Part shown: positions 27,701 to 36,092 of the stretch, in pieces | Layout of the letters: the number at the start of each line of letters is the position of its first letter | How positions within the stretch are numbered: position 1 is the stretch's first letter | From: Theocolax elegans | Lineage: Eukaryota; Arthropoda; Insecta; Hymenoptera; Cerocephalidae | Direction: 5' to 3' | DNA length: 64,000 nt | Assembly: GCA_026168455.1 (NCBI GenBank) | Contig: CM047431.1 | Location: forward strand, 47,929,466 to 47,993,465 | Position numbers and translations under genes: made by a program | The notes under the pieces: generated by a model | What the model saw: the letters and a program-made list of their open reading frames with translations, nothing else | What the model was told of the DNA's origin: nothing | The model's database searches: none

Positions 27701-30700
27701 ATAATTCTAACAATGTTTAACTATCGAAATAGGTTATTTTGAGTTGACAAAAATTTGAAGAATTTTTACCCACTGTTAAGTACGCACATTTTTGTGGAAA
27801 AAAAGCAGATTTCTTTTTCATAATTAGCATAAAAGTTACATAAATATAAGAAAATTTAGACTGATTTTATGCTACATAAGCAATTCATATTTTTCCTTCG
27901 TAAAATTTTCGCGTATGAATCGATGGTAACGAGATAATAATTATTGAAAAAATACAAATTTTTTGTTGTACGACTATTTTTACGACTATGTATGATTGTT
28001 GCATTACTACGATATATAAATATACAAGTTTATTGTTTATTTTAATGATGGATTAATAAAAACTAACCATTTGATTTTTTCTACATACATTATAGCGTAA
28101 CCGGATATTTTGCCGTATGACATTTCGCCGTCGGACCTTTTGCCGTAAACATTTCGCCGTATGAGTCATTTTGCCGTATAACATTTCGCCGTATGAGACA
28201 TTTTGCCGTACGCGATTGGGTTGTAGGGTTATAGGGTTATTGGTTGAGTAGGGGGTTTCGGGGGCGCCCCCATTACACTTTTGTTGTTACACACATACAG
28301 TATCGGTAAATTATTTGTAATTATAACTTGACTATAATAACAAACAATTTTTCAATTTCAATATATGATTTTGTTTACAATCAATGTTTTGAAAAATTTA
28401 TATACAATTTGCGACGTTACCAATTTCTCGGTTAAAATACTTAACCGTTTCCCGGTGGAAACGTCGAAAATATAAATTGAAATAAAATAAAACCCTGCAC
28501 GGCCGACTCTCTCAGAGGAGATCCCGTCGAATTTACAGTGGACCAATTTCCACTGTAGTCTATAATAATTTTTAGTTGGCGTAAATACACTTGTTTTCCC
28601 GCACAGAAAATTAATAAGCGGATTCCTTGCGGAATCCACTGTCACCACTACCACGAGAGAGATTCGTGAAACTTAATATTTATTAATAACGCGCGAAAAA
28701 AACCCAAAGTAACGCGACGTAATTAACAAATAAAACCCAACGAACCCAACGATAGAAAAGCAACCACTCCCGAAACAACCACGTTTGACCAACAGTAAAT
28801 TAATAGATATATTAGACGCCACAATAATAATTGAATCACTTACCAATTAAGTAGATCAATTCAAATATTATATATACAAATAATAATCCAATATATCTAG
28901 TATATCTATATATATCTATGAGTAATTATTGAACAATTCTCAATCTTTGATCCACTGAATAGCTGCTCAAAAATACTTTTTCAAAATATAGATAAATCCT
29001 CACAATGACTATCAATAATCGACTCTCTCAAAAATACACTGCTCTCTATCACTAAGGATACTCTACTCTTCAACTCACGATGCTAGAATAATCCCTTTCC
29101 GGAAACTACCCTCCGTAACCGAAAATTTAAATACTCTCTCCTTTTCTCACTTGTTGTCCCAGTTCCTTATCTCTCTCGTGTCACCTACGGGAGATAAGTC
29201 ATTATTTGACTTATCTCCATGTAATTACATGTCACAGGTGCCCCCCGCTACCGTATAGTCCTTACTAATATCAAAATTGACAACTCATTTACATAAGTTA
29301 TCATTGTCCCAACTATTACAGTAAACATTCGTGTATTACGGAATTACTGTCATAATACTATTTTATACAGTAATTCCATACACGACACATCGTCCTTACT
29401 ATAAAACATTTAGTAATATCACCAAAATCTCATTGGCGCGAGATTTGAATCTCTTATTTACTTATATATATTATACACGTATAATATATATACCCGATCG
29501 ATCCCCACTACACGTGTTCCGAAACTCCCTACTTATCGATACATATATTCCTACGTCGATGAAAGCGCGGACCGCCTAGTTACTATGCGCGCGCTTGAAT
29601 CTCGATCGATTCAAGATGGACGCAACTGAGCTCGAACCGGCACGTAAACAACGTGCTTCGCGACCGGTTCACCGCGTGCGCGCGATCCCCACCGGCGGGG
29701 ACGACGATAAATCGTTCCGCGGGTGTTGTGCGCGTGTATAATGTGTGTGCGCGTACGTATACTCGCGTGTATACGCCGTGCGCGAAGACGGCGACGAGTT
29801 CTCCCCACCAACGCTCCACGAGGTACTACACACAGCGATAATGGTAATGTTTACATCATTGTTTATTGCATATTTGCAGTAAACAATGATGCAAAACTCC
29901 TGAAATAGGTAAGTATTGGTATAATCTTTCACCAAATCCCTCTTTTACCTTGTTTTAATTTATATTTCCCTTGAAATTAATTCCTGATTCCTCATTCTTT
30001 TTATCCATTCAACACCCAATATTTATATATTTTTCTTTTACAGATGCTGGTGTCTTGGAGTAGCAGATCACCCCGGGAACCCCGCCTCCTGCAGCAGAGA
30101 ACCCCGGAGCAGCCGACCAACAACTCCTCGACGGCATCCCCAATACTGTTCCTGGATAACCTCCGAACCAGGTAAATGTACTTCCAATTATTATATATTA
30201 ATAATAACACCTACTAATATTTATTATTCCTTTTTAGGTGCCTCCCAATGATGACACCATCACAAATTATAGTTCAAATGCTCTTTAAAATGTAAACATA
30301 GTTTCTATTTTATTTGAATATAAAATTAAATTAAATTTCGCTGTATCAAAATTCGCCGTACGTATTTTTTCCTATTTTGCGGAGAGAAGTTCCTTATGGC
30401 AAAATGTCACATACGGCAAAATTTTATACGGCGAAATGTCCTATATGGCGAAATGTCCTATACGGCGAAAAGTAATACGGCGATTTGTCCGACGGCGAAG
30501 TGTCATACGGCGAATTGTCATACGGCAAAGTGTCATGAAACCACATTATAGATTTTTCTTATAACTAATTGCTATGAACATAATGCTTTTATTTATAATA
30601 ATAATATTCCAATTATTATGTAATGCCAGAAAGTTATACAACATTCGACTCGAAAATGAAAAAAAATTTTGAAAATAAATATGAAAAAATGTAAGCTAAT

Positions 30701-32436
30701 TATATTCTATATAATGCACGTTTTTCCTAAGTAAAATTTTCGCGTATGATTCAATGGTAATGAGACAATAATTATTGAAAAAAATGTGTATTTTTTCTTT
30801 CTAACAGGTGTTACTTTTATGCTAATTATGAAAAAGAAACCCTGCGATCCCTCATTTGAAAGTTCTTACAACAAGCTTTCAAACCCCACTATTAAATTTA
30901 TTGTAGAAATTTTTCCTACAAATAAGTGTAGACTTGAAAGTGGGTACAAATTATTTTTTATACAGGTGTAACTTTTATGTTAATTATGAAAAAGAAACCT
31001 GCTTTTTTCCACAAAAATATGCGTACTTAAAAGTGGGTAAAAATTTTTCAATTTTTTATTGTACATTTTGCCTTAATAATAAATTGAAAAAATGATAAAT
31101 TAATTTGGGATTGAATGCATCTTAAAATACTTACAAAAATCTACAAAATAAGCCCACGCAGGCTTATGTGCCCTAAATACTCCCTAATAACAAAATTTTT
31201 AGTTTTATGTCATTTTTTCTTTGAGTGTTAAATATGGATGGACGACAGTGTAATATATATATATACACACACAAACGACATAATAGTTCATTTTTAAATT
31301 TGGACATTCCCCGTGAAAAAAATATTGTTTTAAGTGATGTAAAAGTAAAACTCACATCGGTGCTAACGAGTATTTGTCTGCATTGGCCTTCGGGTACCCG
31401 ATCAGCTGGTTCAGGAATTCCCATGTCACATTTTCGGATGACGGATCGTGTGTTGTTCCACCCTCCCAAAATAATGTAAAAACAAAAGTTTTGCTTGTCG
31501 GAGCTGCATATAGCTAAGTGTCCATCGGTAAATCCGCGAATCGATATTCCTAGGCTACCTGTAATCGGCAAAGTCGTAATCGATTGAAAACTCGTTGTCA
31601 TTTGCAGCTCCTTAAAATCTGTGAATAAACAAAATATTTAAAGTCAACGGAATCATCATCATCTTCAGAAATAATTTTTAATGGACGTTTTTTTACCTTC
31701 CCACCGACTGTCGAATACAGGTGACATAGGTGCTAATAAACTTGAAACGTAATACCATTTTCCAATCGTTTGCCAATTACCTGAACACGAGCTGCTCAAT
31801 CGGCAAGTTAAATTATCCTTCATTGGTGTGTTGTTGTATATTACTGTAATAGAATAAGATGAGAACTGGGTTTACTTTTGGTTAAATTTTACCTTTCGAG
31901 AGTTAACTTATATTCTCTTTAATGCACTATTAATTTTAAAATGTTTAATGAGTTGACCCCCCTTGATTTTTATATTTTTAATTAGTTGACAAAATTTCAG
32001 ACAAATTAGTCTATTCTTTGCGAAAAAATTTTGACCTATAAATTTTTTAAAATAGCAATAGCCTCCTTCAGATCGACACAGAACACTCAAAGTACAACTA
32101 AACGATATTATTTATCAAAATCATCATTTGATATTTTCAATTCAGTTGTAAAGGGTATAAATTAAAATTGTATAAATCAGATTTACCGTACGGTTGGGTT
32201 ATCTTAACTAAATCCAAATCCTTAAAATTTTCGTATTTCCATTCTAAATTATTGTTCCACGTGAGAGCACTGGTCGTATCGTCGGTGACACAGAACATAG
32301 TTTTAGACTGCTGATTTTTATAGAATACGTAGCCTGTATTGTATTGTGGACCAGAGACTATGAAAAATTCTCCAAATACGTTTACTTTTGATTTCATCAA
32401 CAACACCCAGAACATCCATTGATATATTATCTTCAT
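5986..32436 (-). CDS. Receptor-type protein tyrosine phosphatase (FAMeT-like / EGF / FN3 / PTP), 28 exons, 3' end not seen
   Basis: Single-pass membrane tyrosine phosphatase, inferred to link an extracellular ligand or adhesion surface to dephosphorylation in the cytoplasm. Coding exons, 5' to 3' on the minus strand: 32187-32436, 31697-31843, 31356-31618, 27425-27644, 26124-26474, 25514-25660, 23420-23578, 23012-23158, 21742-21860, 18977-19154, 18630-18890, 18429-18544, 14987-15206, 14219-14530, 13867-14126, 13191-13263, 11784-12343, 11421-11707, 10568-10802, 9201-9288, 8973-9053, 8760-8914, 7558-7704, 7251-7463, 6980-7176, 6404-6510, 6091-6305, 5986-6042. All junctions are GT-AG and every phase matches, giving about 1,855 codons without a stop. 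No TAG/TAA-terminated last exon was found, so the tail of the second PTP domain lies elsewhere, in the gap or off the window. The closest named family member is not identified. Confidence 0.85.
6980..10802 (-). CDS. Receptor PTP exons 19-25: juxtamembrane and catalytic PTP domain D1
   Basis: Exons 10568-10802, 9201-9288, 8973-9053, 8760-8914, 7558-7704, 7251-7463, 6980-7176. Classic PTP motifs occur in order: juxtamembrane [52 protein letters not shown]; the WPDHGVP loop (general acid Asp ~1603); the signature HCSAGVGRTG (Cys ~1639, Arg ~1645); then RLNMVDNSDQYLLIH. The substrate-binding and catalytic residues checked are present, so D1 should be active. A helix-rich 78-residue juxtamembrane exon precedes it. 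Confidence 0.93.
8215..8262. repeat. Penelope-associated 'GTTTCGT...GTCTGC...CTTCAGGTGC' motif
   Basis: AACGTTTCGTTGGGGTCTGC followed by CAACATCTTCAGGTGCC. Related sequences are at 17730-17880, 50213-50262 and 60510-60560. The copy at 50213 lies close to a Penelope-like GIY-YIG relic, suggesting that these mark termini of that element class. It is intronic here. Confidence 0.4.
8278..8435. mobile_element. Half copy of the 'CTCAGTCGGTAA' palindromic MITE
   Basis: GGTAATTATTGCATTTATTT through ATGCAAAACCCGATTACAGA and GGATACCCTAAAAAATT matches the left arm of the element at 25710-26106. The mirror arm is absent. It lies in the intron between the D1 exons 7558-7704 and 8760-8914. Confidence 0.6.
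10147..10536. mobile_element. TTAA-flanked MITE, 'GGGATGTCGGAC' family, copy 1
   Basis: TTAA at 10147-10150 followed by CGGGATGTCGGAC. The right end is the reverse complement of TTAAAGGGCTGTCAGAC (TTAA at 10533-10536). It is nearly identical, in opposite orientation, to 36335-36699. The TTAA flanks suggest piggyBac-type mobilisation. No ORF. It ends about 30 bp from the juxtamembrane exon of the receptor PTP. Confidence 0.75.
11421..12343 (-). CDS. Receptor PTP exons 17-18: last FN3, membrane-proximal region and transmembrane segment
   Basis: Exon 17 (11784-12343) begins with a further FN3 (SAPMNMSY...DLAWNHPLITGN) and then a membrane-proximal domain of the type seen before the membrane in other receptor PTPs. 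Exon 18 (11421-11707) ends with WLMPTFLLVLIVLITAYLVY at residues ~1335-1354 followed by RRK, a transmembrane helix with positive-inside stop-transfer residues. Donor GTACGG is in phase 2 and joins exon 19 correctly. Confidence 0.9.
12780..12958. mobile_element. CACTGAGAAAAA foldback MITE
   Basis: Starts ACACTGAGAAAAA. The arms TTAAAAATTACTATAGTTTCT (around 12800) and its reverse complement (12918-12945) form a palindrome. Related in ends and structure to 33344-33597. Confidence 0.55.
13191..21860 (-). CDS. Receptor PTP exons 9-16: fibronectin type III repeats
   Basis: Exons 21742-21860, 18977-19154, 18630-18890, 18429-18544, 14987-15206, 14219-14530, 13867-14126, 13191-13263. They form about five FN3 domains (residues ~562-1074), shown by recurring proline starts (APSPVENV, PPTIPHAEIV), central Trp (VSWSRP, LRWNPPFN, LRWRSPIPPLNG) and the late LTPGTEYKV / LNPYSIYQIV motif before the G strand. 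Domains are split over one or two exons with mostly phase-1 boundaries. The introns are large and loaded with foldback elements. Confidence 0.85.
13445..13592. mobile_element. Truncated 'GGGATGTCGGAC' family fragment
   Basis: GGGTATATTTTTAAAGCATGC, then TTTTCTGAATCCGACATCTT, match one half of the elements at 10147 and 36335. The other half is missing. Confidence 0.55.
14694..14837. mobile_element. Short perfect foldback MITE, 144 bp
   Basis: ACTGGGG...CCCCAGT termini with ~60-bp inverted arms (CTTATTCAGTAATTTTAACG, then CAAGCGCTAAGTACGATTTA and so on) and a loop of about 18 bp. The arms differ at only one or two positions, so insertion is recent. Target duplication unclear. Intronic in the receptor PTP. 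Confidence 0.85.
15546..16101. mobile_element. CCCT-TIR MITE, copy 2 (inverted relative to copy 1)
   Basis: Begins CCCTGCTAGAAATCAG and ends CATTTCCAGCAGGG. It is essentially the reverse complement of 3630-4182 over its whole length. No ORF. Intronic. Confidence 0.9.
16360..16977. mobile_element. ACAAGG foldback MITE, copy 1
   Basis: A ~600-bp imperfect palindrome. ACGGATCTTATCCAAACTTT near 16363 is mirrored by AAAGTTTGGATAAGATCCGT near 16925, and the right end reads CTCTCCTTGTAAG. It shares the layout of the copies at 20018, 24505, 37092 and 61930. Non-coding. Confidence 0.7.
17648..17947. repeat. 300-bp palindrome of Penelope-associated motif
   Basis: Arms of ~122 bp (17648-17770 and 17826-17947), each containing GTTGTACGACGTTTC and CAGGTTTTGCAGACCTCTTC, are inverted around a ~55-bp centre. 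The motif matches those at 8215, 50213 and 60510. Two termini placed head to head would produce this, and Penelope-like elements are known for such inverted terminal copies. Confidence 0.7.
19270..19900. repeat. CACTGA(A)n / 'AAGAATTC' repeat cluster
   Basis: CACTGAAGACAAATGG near 19273 and CACTGAAAAAAATAGA near 19641, with scattered modules of AGAATTCTTCTTNAATATG and its inverse. A cleaner version, with ends TGCACTTAAAAAATATA and TATTTTTTTCAGTGTA, is at 58410-58702. Eroded foldback elements, intronic. Confidence 0.45.
20018..20625. mobile_element. ACAAGG foldback MITE, copy 2
   Basis: GGGAAGTACTTGACCTC at the left and its inverse GAAGTTAAGTACTCCCCTTG at the right. The long arms share GATCTTATCC(T)AACTTTGGTA and AAGAAAGCCAAG. 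~605 bp, non-coding, intronic. Confidence 0.8.
21374..21446 (-). tRNA. tRNA-like gene, degenerate; anticodon ambiguous (Arg-TCG or Ala-CGC)
   Basis: On the minus strand there is a perfect 7-bp acceptor stem (GGTGGAC/GTCCACC), a D-arm (GCTC...GAGC), a box B-like segment GGGGTCGAATCCC and, directly after the 3' end, a TTTTT pol III terminator. The loop ATTCGCA or TTCGCAC allows anticodon TCG or CGC, but the anticodon stem is poorly paired, T54 is replaced by G, and one extra base precedes the D-arm. This suggests a tRNA pseudogene or the head of a tRNA-derived SINE. It lies in a receptor-PTP intron on the same strand. GC content is much higher than around it. Confidence 0.5.
22024..22869. mobile_element. 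Putative TTAA-flanked element 'GGCTAAAGC' with nested repeats
   Basis: TTAAAGGGTGGCTAAAGC at 22024 pairs with GCTTTAGCCTTCCCTTAA ending at 22869, giving TTAA-flanked termini of ~18 bp. Inside, 22360-22800 is a run of TTTATTTG/CAAATAAA and AACTAAATAT modules in both orientations. No ORF. The boundaries are inferred from the terminal match only. Confidence 0.45.
23012..23578 (-). CDS. Receptor PTP exons 7-8: two EGF-like / Tie-type cysteine modules
   Basis: Exon 7 (23420-23578) reads DKRKVCTEGNIGPSCSLTC then CHKLLACDQFGCSCAQGF..CD. Exon 8 (23012-23158) reads YCQNLTYGHDCQNKCGDCLNNSC..TTGLCIDGC. The C-x-G-x-x-G-x-x-C spacing resembles laminin/Tie-2/MEGF EGF repeats. Each is a symmetrical phase 1-1 exon, as expected for shuffled extracellular modules. 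Confidence 0.85.
24505..25152. mobile_element. ACAAGG foldback MITE, copy 3 (GAGAGCATCTCAAG subfamily)
   Basis: GAGGAGAGCATCTCAAG at the left is mirrored by CTTGAGATGTTCTC at the right. The arms share TCTAATATAAAAATATG and AGAGCCGCAGACCCTAACAA and are inverted around a low-complexity centre. ~80-90% similar to 61930-62615. Confidence 0.8.
25514..27644 (-). CDS. Receptor PTP exons 4-6: second half of Methyltransf_FA-like ectodomain
   Basis: Exons 27425-27644, 26124-26474 and 25514-25660. Exon 4 gives ...WRTFVINWDFRKNCLLRVY..., the family's second half (an indole-rich 'fW I.W' strand). Exon 5 continues FIFTRTTQSKLISPEV and a Cys-rich stretch (NICMQMSISLCDKC). Exon 6 is a short linker ending ...TTIKP. 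Junction phases are 0/1/1/1. The donor of exon 4 was placed at GTATGT (27423-27424) because only that site gives phase 1 into exon 5. Intron 3-4 (27645-31355) hosts the Mutator-like element and intron 5-6 a palindromic MITE that ends 18 bases from exon 5. Confidence 0.75.
25710..26106. mobile_element. Complete TTAA-flanked palindromic MITE, 'CTCAGTCGGTAA' family
   Basis: TTAA at 25710-25713 and 26103-26106. Termini TTAAGGAGATGGCA and the inverse of TTAAGGGGGTGGCA lead into GTTACCGACCGA/ACTCAGTCGGTAAC and ~150-bp arms that end in a hairpin (AAATTTCTGCACC/GGTGCAGAAATTT). It explains the partial copies at 1804, 2228 and 8278. It sits between receptor-PTP exons 5 and 6, 18 bp from exon 5. Confidence 0.85.
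27098..27330. repeat. Long hairpin, ~95-bp arms
   Basis: AAGAGAAGAGGCGCTTTCGT at 27100 and the inverse ACGAAAGCGCCCCTTCTCTT at 27309 bound almost perfect arms separated by ~40 bp. Probably a small foldback element. Intronic. Confidence 0.8.
29585..29830 (+). promoter_or_regulatory. GC-rich promoter-like segment inside the Mutator-like element
   Basis: About 250 bp of strikingly GC/CpG-rich sequence in an AT-rich window. It includes the palindrome CTTGAATCTCGATCGATTCAAG-like core (29594-29615) and alternating GTGCGCG/CGCGTGT tracts. A candidate donor (GTAAGTATTG) follows near 29910 and leads toward the exons at 30044 and 30238. Interpreted as promoter plus 5' exon of the element's own transcription unit. 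Confidence 0.35.
30044..30295 (+). CDS. Spliced small ORF carried by the Mutator-like element (62 aa), unrecognised
   Basis: Exon 30044-30171 follows TTTTCTTTTACAG, opens with ATG and ends at CCAG|GTAAATG. The next exon starts at 30238 after CCTTTTTAG. Joined, the ATG frame stays open for 62 codons to TAA at 30293-30295. The predicted protein is Ser/Pro/Arg-rich at the start, with no recognised domain. A second frame (PGTPPPAAENPGAADQQLLD... then PPNDDTITNYSSNAL) has more protein-like composition but carries two in-frame stops. This may therefore be a decayed captured gene fragment rather than a functional ORF. Confidence 0.35.
31356..32436 (-). CDS. Receptor PTP exons 1-3: signal peptide and first half of Methyltransf_FA-like ectodomain
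   Basis: Exon 1 (32187-32436) starts at the ATG at 32436. The first ~22 residues are a hydrophobic signal peptide (MKIIYQWMFWVLLM...). A good acceptor (TTGTTGCAG) lies 8 bases upstream of the ATG, so an upstream 5'UTR exon is likely. Exons 2 (31697-31843) and 3 (31356-31618) carry the pattern GHLAIC...YIILGGWNNTRSVIR at residues ~166-194. This is the core motif of the farnesoic acid O-methyltransferase (Methyltransf_FA) domain family, a carbohydrate- or ligand-binding-like fold widely used in arthropod secreted proteins. The domain name does not imply methyltransferase activity here. Confidence 0.8.
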
Positions 32437-33343
32437 TTTACTATCTGCAACAATGGTTGTATGTATATATGGCCAGTTCTTCAAATAAGTGCCATTTTGA
32501 TTCTTTCATACTTTTATCATAAAAATATATTTAAAAAATAAAAATAAAAAATTTCTACAGTTAGTTTTAAATTTGATTAAAGAAATTCATGTCCAAATTT
32601 AATTATGAGAAGTAATTTAGAGTAAAGAAAATTTAGTTAAATAGCTACAATGTCTACTCCGTCAACTTCCGCAAGTCTAATTGTAAATAATTTTTTTACG
32701 AAAAGTCTATTTTACAGACCATTATTTATTTTTGTAGCACATGCAAATGTTTTATTTTGCTACAAATAAGCGCAGAAGGTGCTACAAAGGTTGATATTTG
32801 CGTTTATAATTTTATATGCACACATTATTCGTGCTCCACCATAACGTGATATTGTCGACGGAGTCTGAAAAATCAACTTTCAAAATAATTTTTGTAAATG
32901 AAAAATACTTATTAATAAAATTATTTTGAAAGCTTTTATGAGAATTATGAATGTTTTATTTTAAAATAAGAAAAATTAAGAAACATAAAAATTTAGGTTG
33001 TGTATTTTTATTACTCGTCCACTTTATCGACATGCGCGTTTCATAATTAATTAATTAATAATTAATGGTTAAAATATGCGAAATAACTTTCAAAAAATCT
33101 TATAATTGTATGCTGATTTAATAATAATAAAATATTAATTGGAAGCAGATAATTTGATGAAAAATGTATTTTTATCAGTAAATTAATTCTAATATCGATA
33201 AATGCTAATTATCATTAATTATCATGATACATTACTTATAGCTACATATACAGATACCTTCAGAACATATCTGTAATTATGAATTTAATAAATTTAGGTT
33301 TGTGTGTTTACTTTGTTTGATAGTATGAGTTGCTGTAACTATG

Positions 33344-33597
33344 CTACACTGAGAAAAATTTGCTAGTAAAAATTACTATTTTAATGGTAAAAGAAAGAAA
33401 GACTTGCACAATTATAAAAATTGCTATTAATAATGGTAAAAATTGCCACCATTTTCGAAAAATTACCATTAATAGTGGCAAATTTTACCACTATTAATAG
33501 CAATTTTTATAATTATGCAAGTCTGTCTTCCATTTACCATTAAAATAGTATTATTAATACCAATTAAATTTATACTATCAAATTTTTATCAGTGTAG
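33344..33597. mobile_element. CTACACTGA foldback MITE, 254 bp
   Basis: CTACACTGAGAAAAATTTG at the left and the inverse of CTACACTGATAAAAATTTG at the right. Almost the whole element folds back (AATTATAAAAATTGCTATTA and its complement). No ORF, no target duplication obvious. Confidence 0.85.
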
Positions 33598-34769
33598 AGG
33601 TACAAAGTGCGTGATTTATGCGATATTGGACAACCATGGTCTATAAAAGAATTGAAGGTTTCTCCTATATATAAATAGTTGAAGATATAAAATGCTAATA
33701 AGAGTGAACAAAATTTGGTGAGGAGAAGCCAAAGATTAAAAACAAATTGTTAAGTTAAAAAATTTAATTAAAATGTATATTTAAGTTTTATACTAAATAA
33801 ATAAATCGATTGATTTATAATTAAAACATGAGAGATTTTTGTATTATTTACATTTCATTAAAAATAAATCTTTAATATTAAGTAATAATTTATTAACGAA
33901 AAAAAAAAAAAATTATTAATCGAACATATACAATATAGTGTGTTTTATTATATTACTAAGTCGACGGAATGGACAAAAAATCCAGTCCGTCGATATAAAA
34001 TTGATACAATCTTTAAATAAGATTTAAGCTTAGCCAGCATTTCATTTAGTTTTTGTGAAAGATATTAAAGCATTATGTACAAATAATATCCATTTTAAAT
34101 CTTTTTAAAAAATAATTCTTTTAACCCATATTTGCCTTTAATTCGAGAAATGCCCATACACTTGTGTAATATATTCGTATACAATTTTTGCGTGTGAATT
34201 ATACGCATTAGAAAATACAACAAAAAAAACTTTACGAAATTATTAAAAGAAATGGAAATTACTCGTTGAATAAATAAATTTTATTTTATAAATTATGGCG
34301 CCATTGTAACCCGATCGACAGCGAAATATAATGCATATACATTTATCGTGATATGCACTGGAGCCATATTGCGAAATCTACTTTTAATATTTTAAAAATT
34401 AATTAGTCAGCTTAACGTACGTAACCAAAAAACGATAAAAATTCTTCTTTCTTTTGTAAATGACAATAACTGTAAAACTTTATTGTATTCTACATTACCT
34501 AATTAAATCTCATTGATGAACAATTATTTGTATTTATCATACGAAACTTGTTCTATAATCCGTCTAAAATGCAATAATAATTGACACTTATCGTAATAGC
34601 CGTTACTACACCGATAAGTAATCGAATAATTGTTAACGATTAAGTGTAAGTGTTTGAAATAAAATCAATAATTTTTATTTCAAATCGAACGAGATAAATT
34701 CACAATTATATATATATATATATATCGTTATGGCGTAAAAATCTTAATCACTTTTGTATATTAATCACT

Positions 34770-34835
34770 TGCACTCGTACAGCATTGTCTAAGCACTCGG
34801 TGTGTTCGTTCGGTATTATAAATAAATGTATACAC
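34770..34835 (-). promoter_or_regulatory. Candidate promoter / 5'UTR exon of the receptor PTP
   Basis: On the minus strand a TATTTATAATA box (around 34818-34828) precedes, by ~30 bp, ACACCGAGTGCTTAG and a GC-richer leader ending in AAAAGTGATTAAG. That leader resembles insect 5'UTR sequence. The coding exon of the PTP has an acceptor just upstream of its ATG, so an upstream non-coding exon is expected. The link is inferred. Confidence 0.3.
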
Positions 34836-34916
34836 ATTTACATGAAAAATGAAATTTGTGCGGCTAAACTCGGTGCACATTAGCAGATACTAAACTTTAC
34901 TTTTTCTTTCTCTTCT

Positions 34917-34977
34917 CGATGAATTACTCGACGGAGGAAGCCTACTTCCTCTTCGTCGAATCATTCGATAAGGAGCA
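34917..34977. other. Imperfect hairpin (possible structured RNA)
   Basis: TCTCGATGAATTACTCGACG-GAGGAAG pairs with CTTCCTCTTCGTCGAATCATTCGATAA around a 4-nt loop: a ~25-bp stem with small bulges in an otherwise unstructured spacer. The loop is short for a pre-miRNA. Confidence 0.3.
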
Positions 34978-35996
34978 ATCTTGTTGTGTCCGCTAAATGT
35001 GTAAAATAATAAATAATTTTTCTGATATATATTTAATATATATATATATATATATATAAACCCACATAACGTTGTTATTGATAATACAATTGGATTTAAA
35101 TTATTGAAAAAAGAAATCTTCTACTTTAGCTGGTAATTTTTTTTCGATAACACGTAAAAATAATATTAATTAATTCTCATTAAATTTCTGATGTTATTTA
35201 AAATGTATATTTACTTTCATATTTAATAATATGACGCAATAATAACTAGTTTATAGATTACTTGTATGTTTGTAGAAAAAGAGATGTAATTGAATTTGAT
35301 ATGATAAAGGTATATTTATATACATGTAAAGGATAAGTTTTTACATTTTACGCATGATTGTTAAATTTATTTTTATTTTTTTTTTCAATAGAATGTATTA
35401 AGAATCGTAAAGTTGGACGCTTCTCGTTACCTGCTCACTTTTAAAAAATCAAATTGGATAATAAATTGCACATCAGAAAAATATTTTGTGATTTTAAAAC
35501 GAACATCGTATAGAGTTTTTATGTAACACCAATATGTACTTAAATCTAATATGATAATTGTCCTTTTTAGTGGATTTCTCGTTATTTTCATCCTTTCATG
35601 TGCTTTATTCAAAAATAAAACTGTTCCAACCATAGAGTGCCCAATCGGTAAGAGTTTTGGAATATTTTGAGAAGAACTATTTCATTCATACAAAGTTTTG
35701 ATATAGGAACATGCATTTCGAAATAATCTGTACAAAATATGAATTAAAGAAATTTTAAAAGATGAAATAATTTTAATAGTTTTATGAAATATGTAAATAT
35801 TTATATTAATAATAAATATATTAATAATAATATACCTTCATTAAATAATTCATTATTTTTTTAATAATTACAATTGAGTAAAGGTTAATTTTCATTTTTT
35901 TGTTACGCATGATAACAATTTCACAATTCTAATTTTTTTAAAACGTATACAAGAGTTATACGAACACCAATAATGAGTCCGCGATGTTATAAATAA

Positions 35997-36002
35997 TTTA
36001 TT
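35997..36002 (-). terminator. Polyadenylation signal AATAAA of the serine protease
   Basis: AATAAA on the minus strand ~90 bases downstream of the protease stop codon (36093-36095). Confidence 0.5.
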
Positions 36003-36092
36003 TAACATAATTTAATACACAATATGTACAAATTAATAATTTTTCTGGATACCAGAAAAAAATAAATATACATGTATATGTATACATATATA

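Larger units (their letters stand above)
28096..30542. mobile_element. Mutator-like element with GCCGT-array termini and 9-bp target duplication
   Basis: The 9-bp sequence ACATTATAG occurs immediately outside both ends (28087-28095 and 30543-30551), the target-duplication length typical of Mutator-like elements. Both termini are inverted arrays of TTTTGCCGTATGACA / TTTCGCCGTCGGAC units (about seven at 28108-28212, about ten at 30345-30530). Tandem-repeat termini are known in some animal MULEs. No transposase is visible. The interior holds a GC-rich promoter-like segment and spliced exons. It is inserted in an older repeat within the intron between receptor-PTP exons 3 and 4. Confidence 0.65.
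32445..36092. other. Spacer between receptor PTP and protease; 5' control region of the PTP
   Basis: AT-rich, with no supported coding segment. It contains the CTACACTGA foldback (33344-33597), an AT microsatellite (35032-35058), a hairpin (34917-34977) and a candidate minus-strand promoter near 34770-34835. Single short open frames here lack coding character. Confidence 0.6.

Noticed and set aside
28358..28654. 98-aa minus-strand frame inside the Mutator-like element
   Set aside because: No recognisable domain, no splice context, and it ends in AT-rich low-complexity sequence. It may be part of an old repeat and is not supported as a gene.
29583..29935. Several overlapping 60-90 aa frames on both strands at 29.6-29.9 kb
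   Set aside because: They arise because the segment is GC-rich and stop-poor. All are open at once, low in complexity (Arg/Thr/His-rich) and show no motif.
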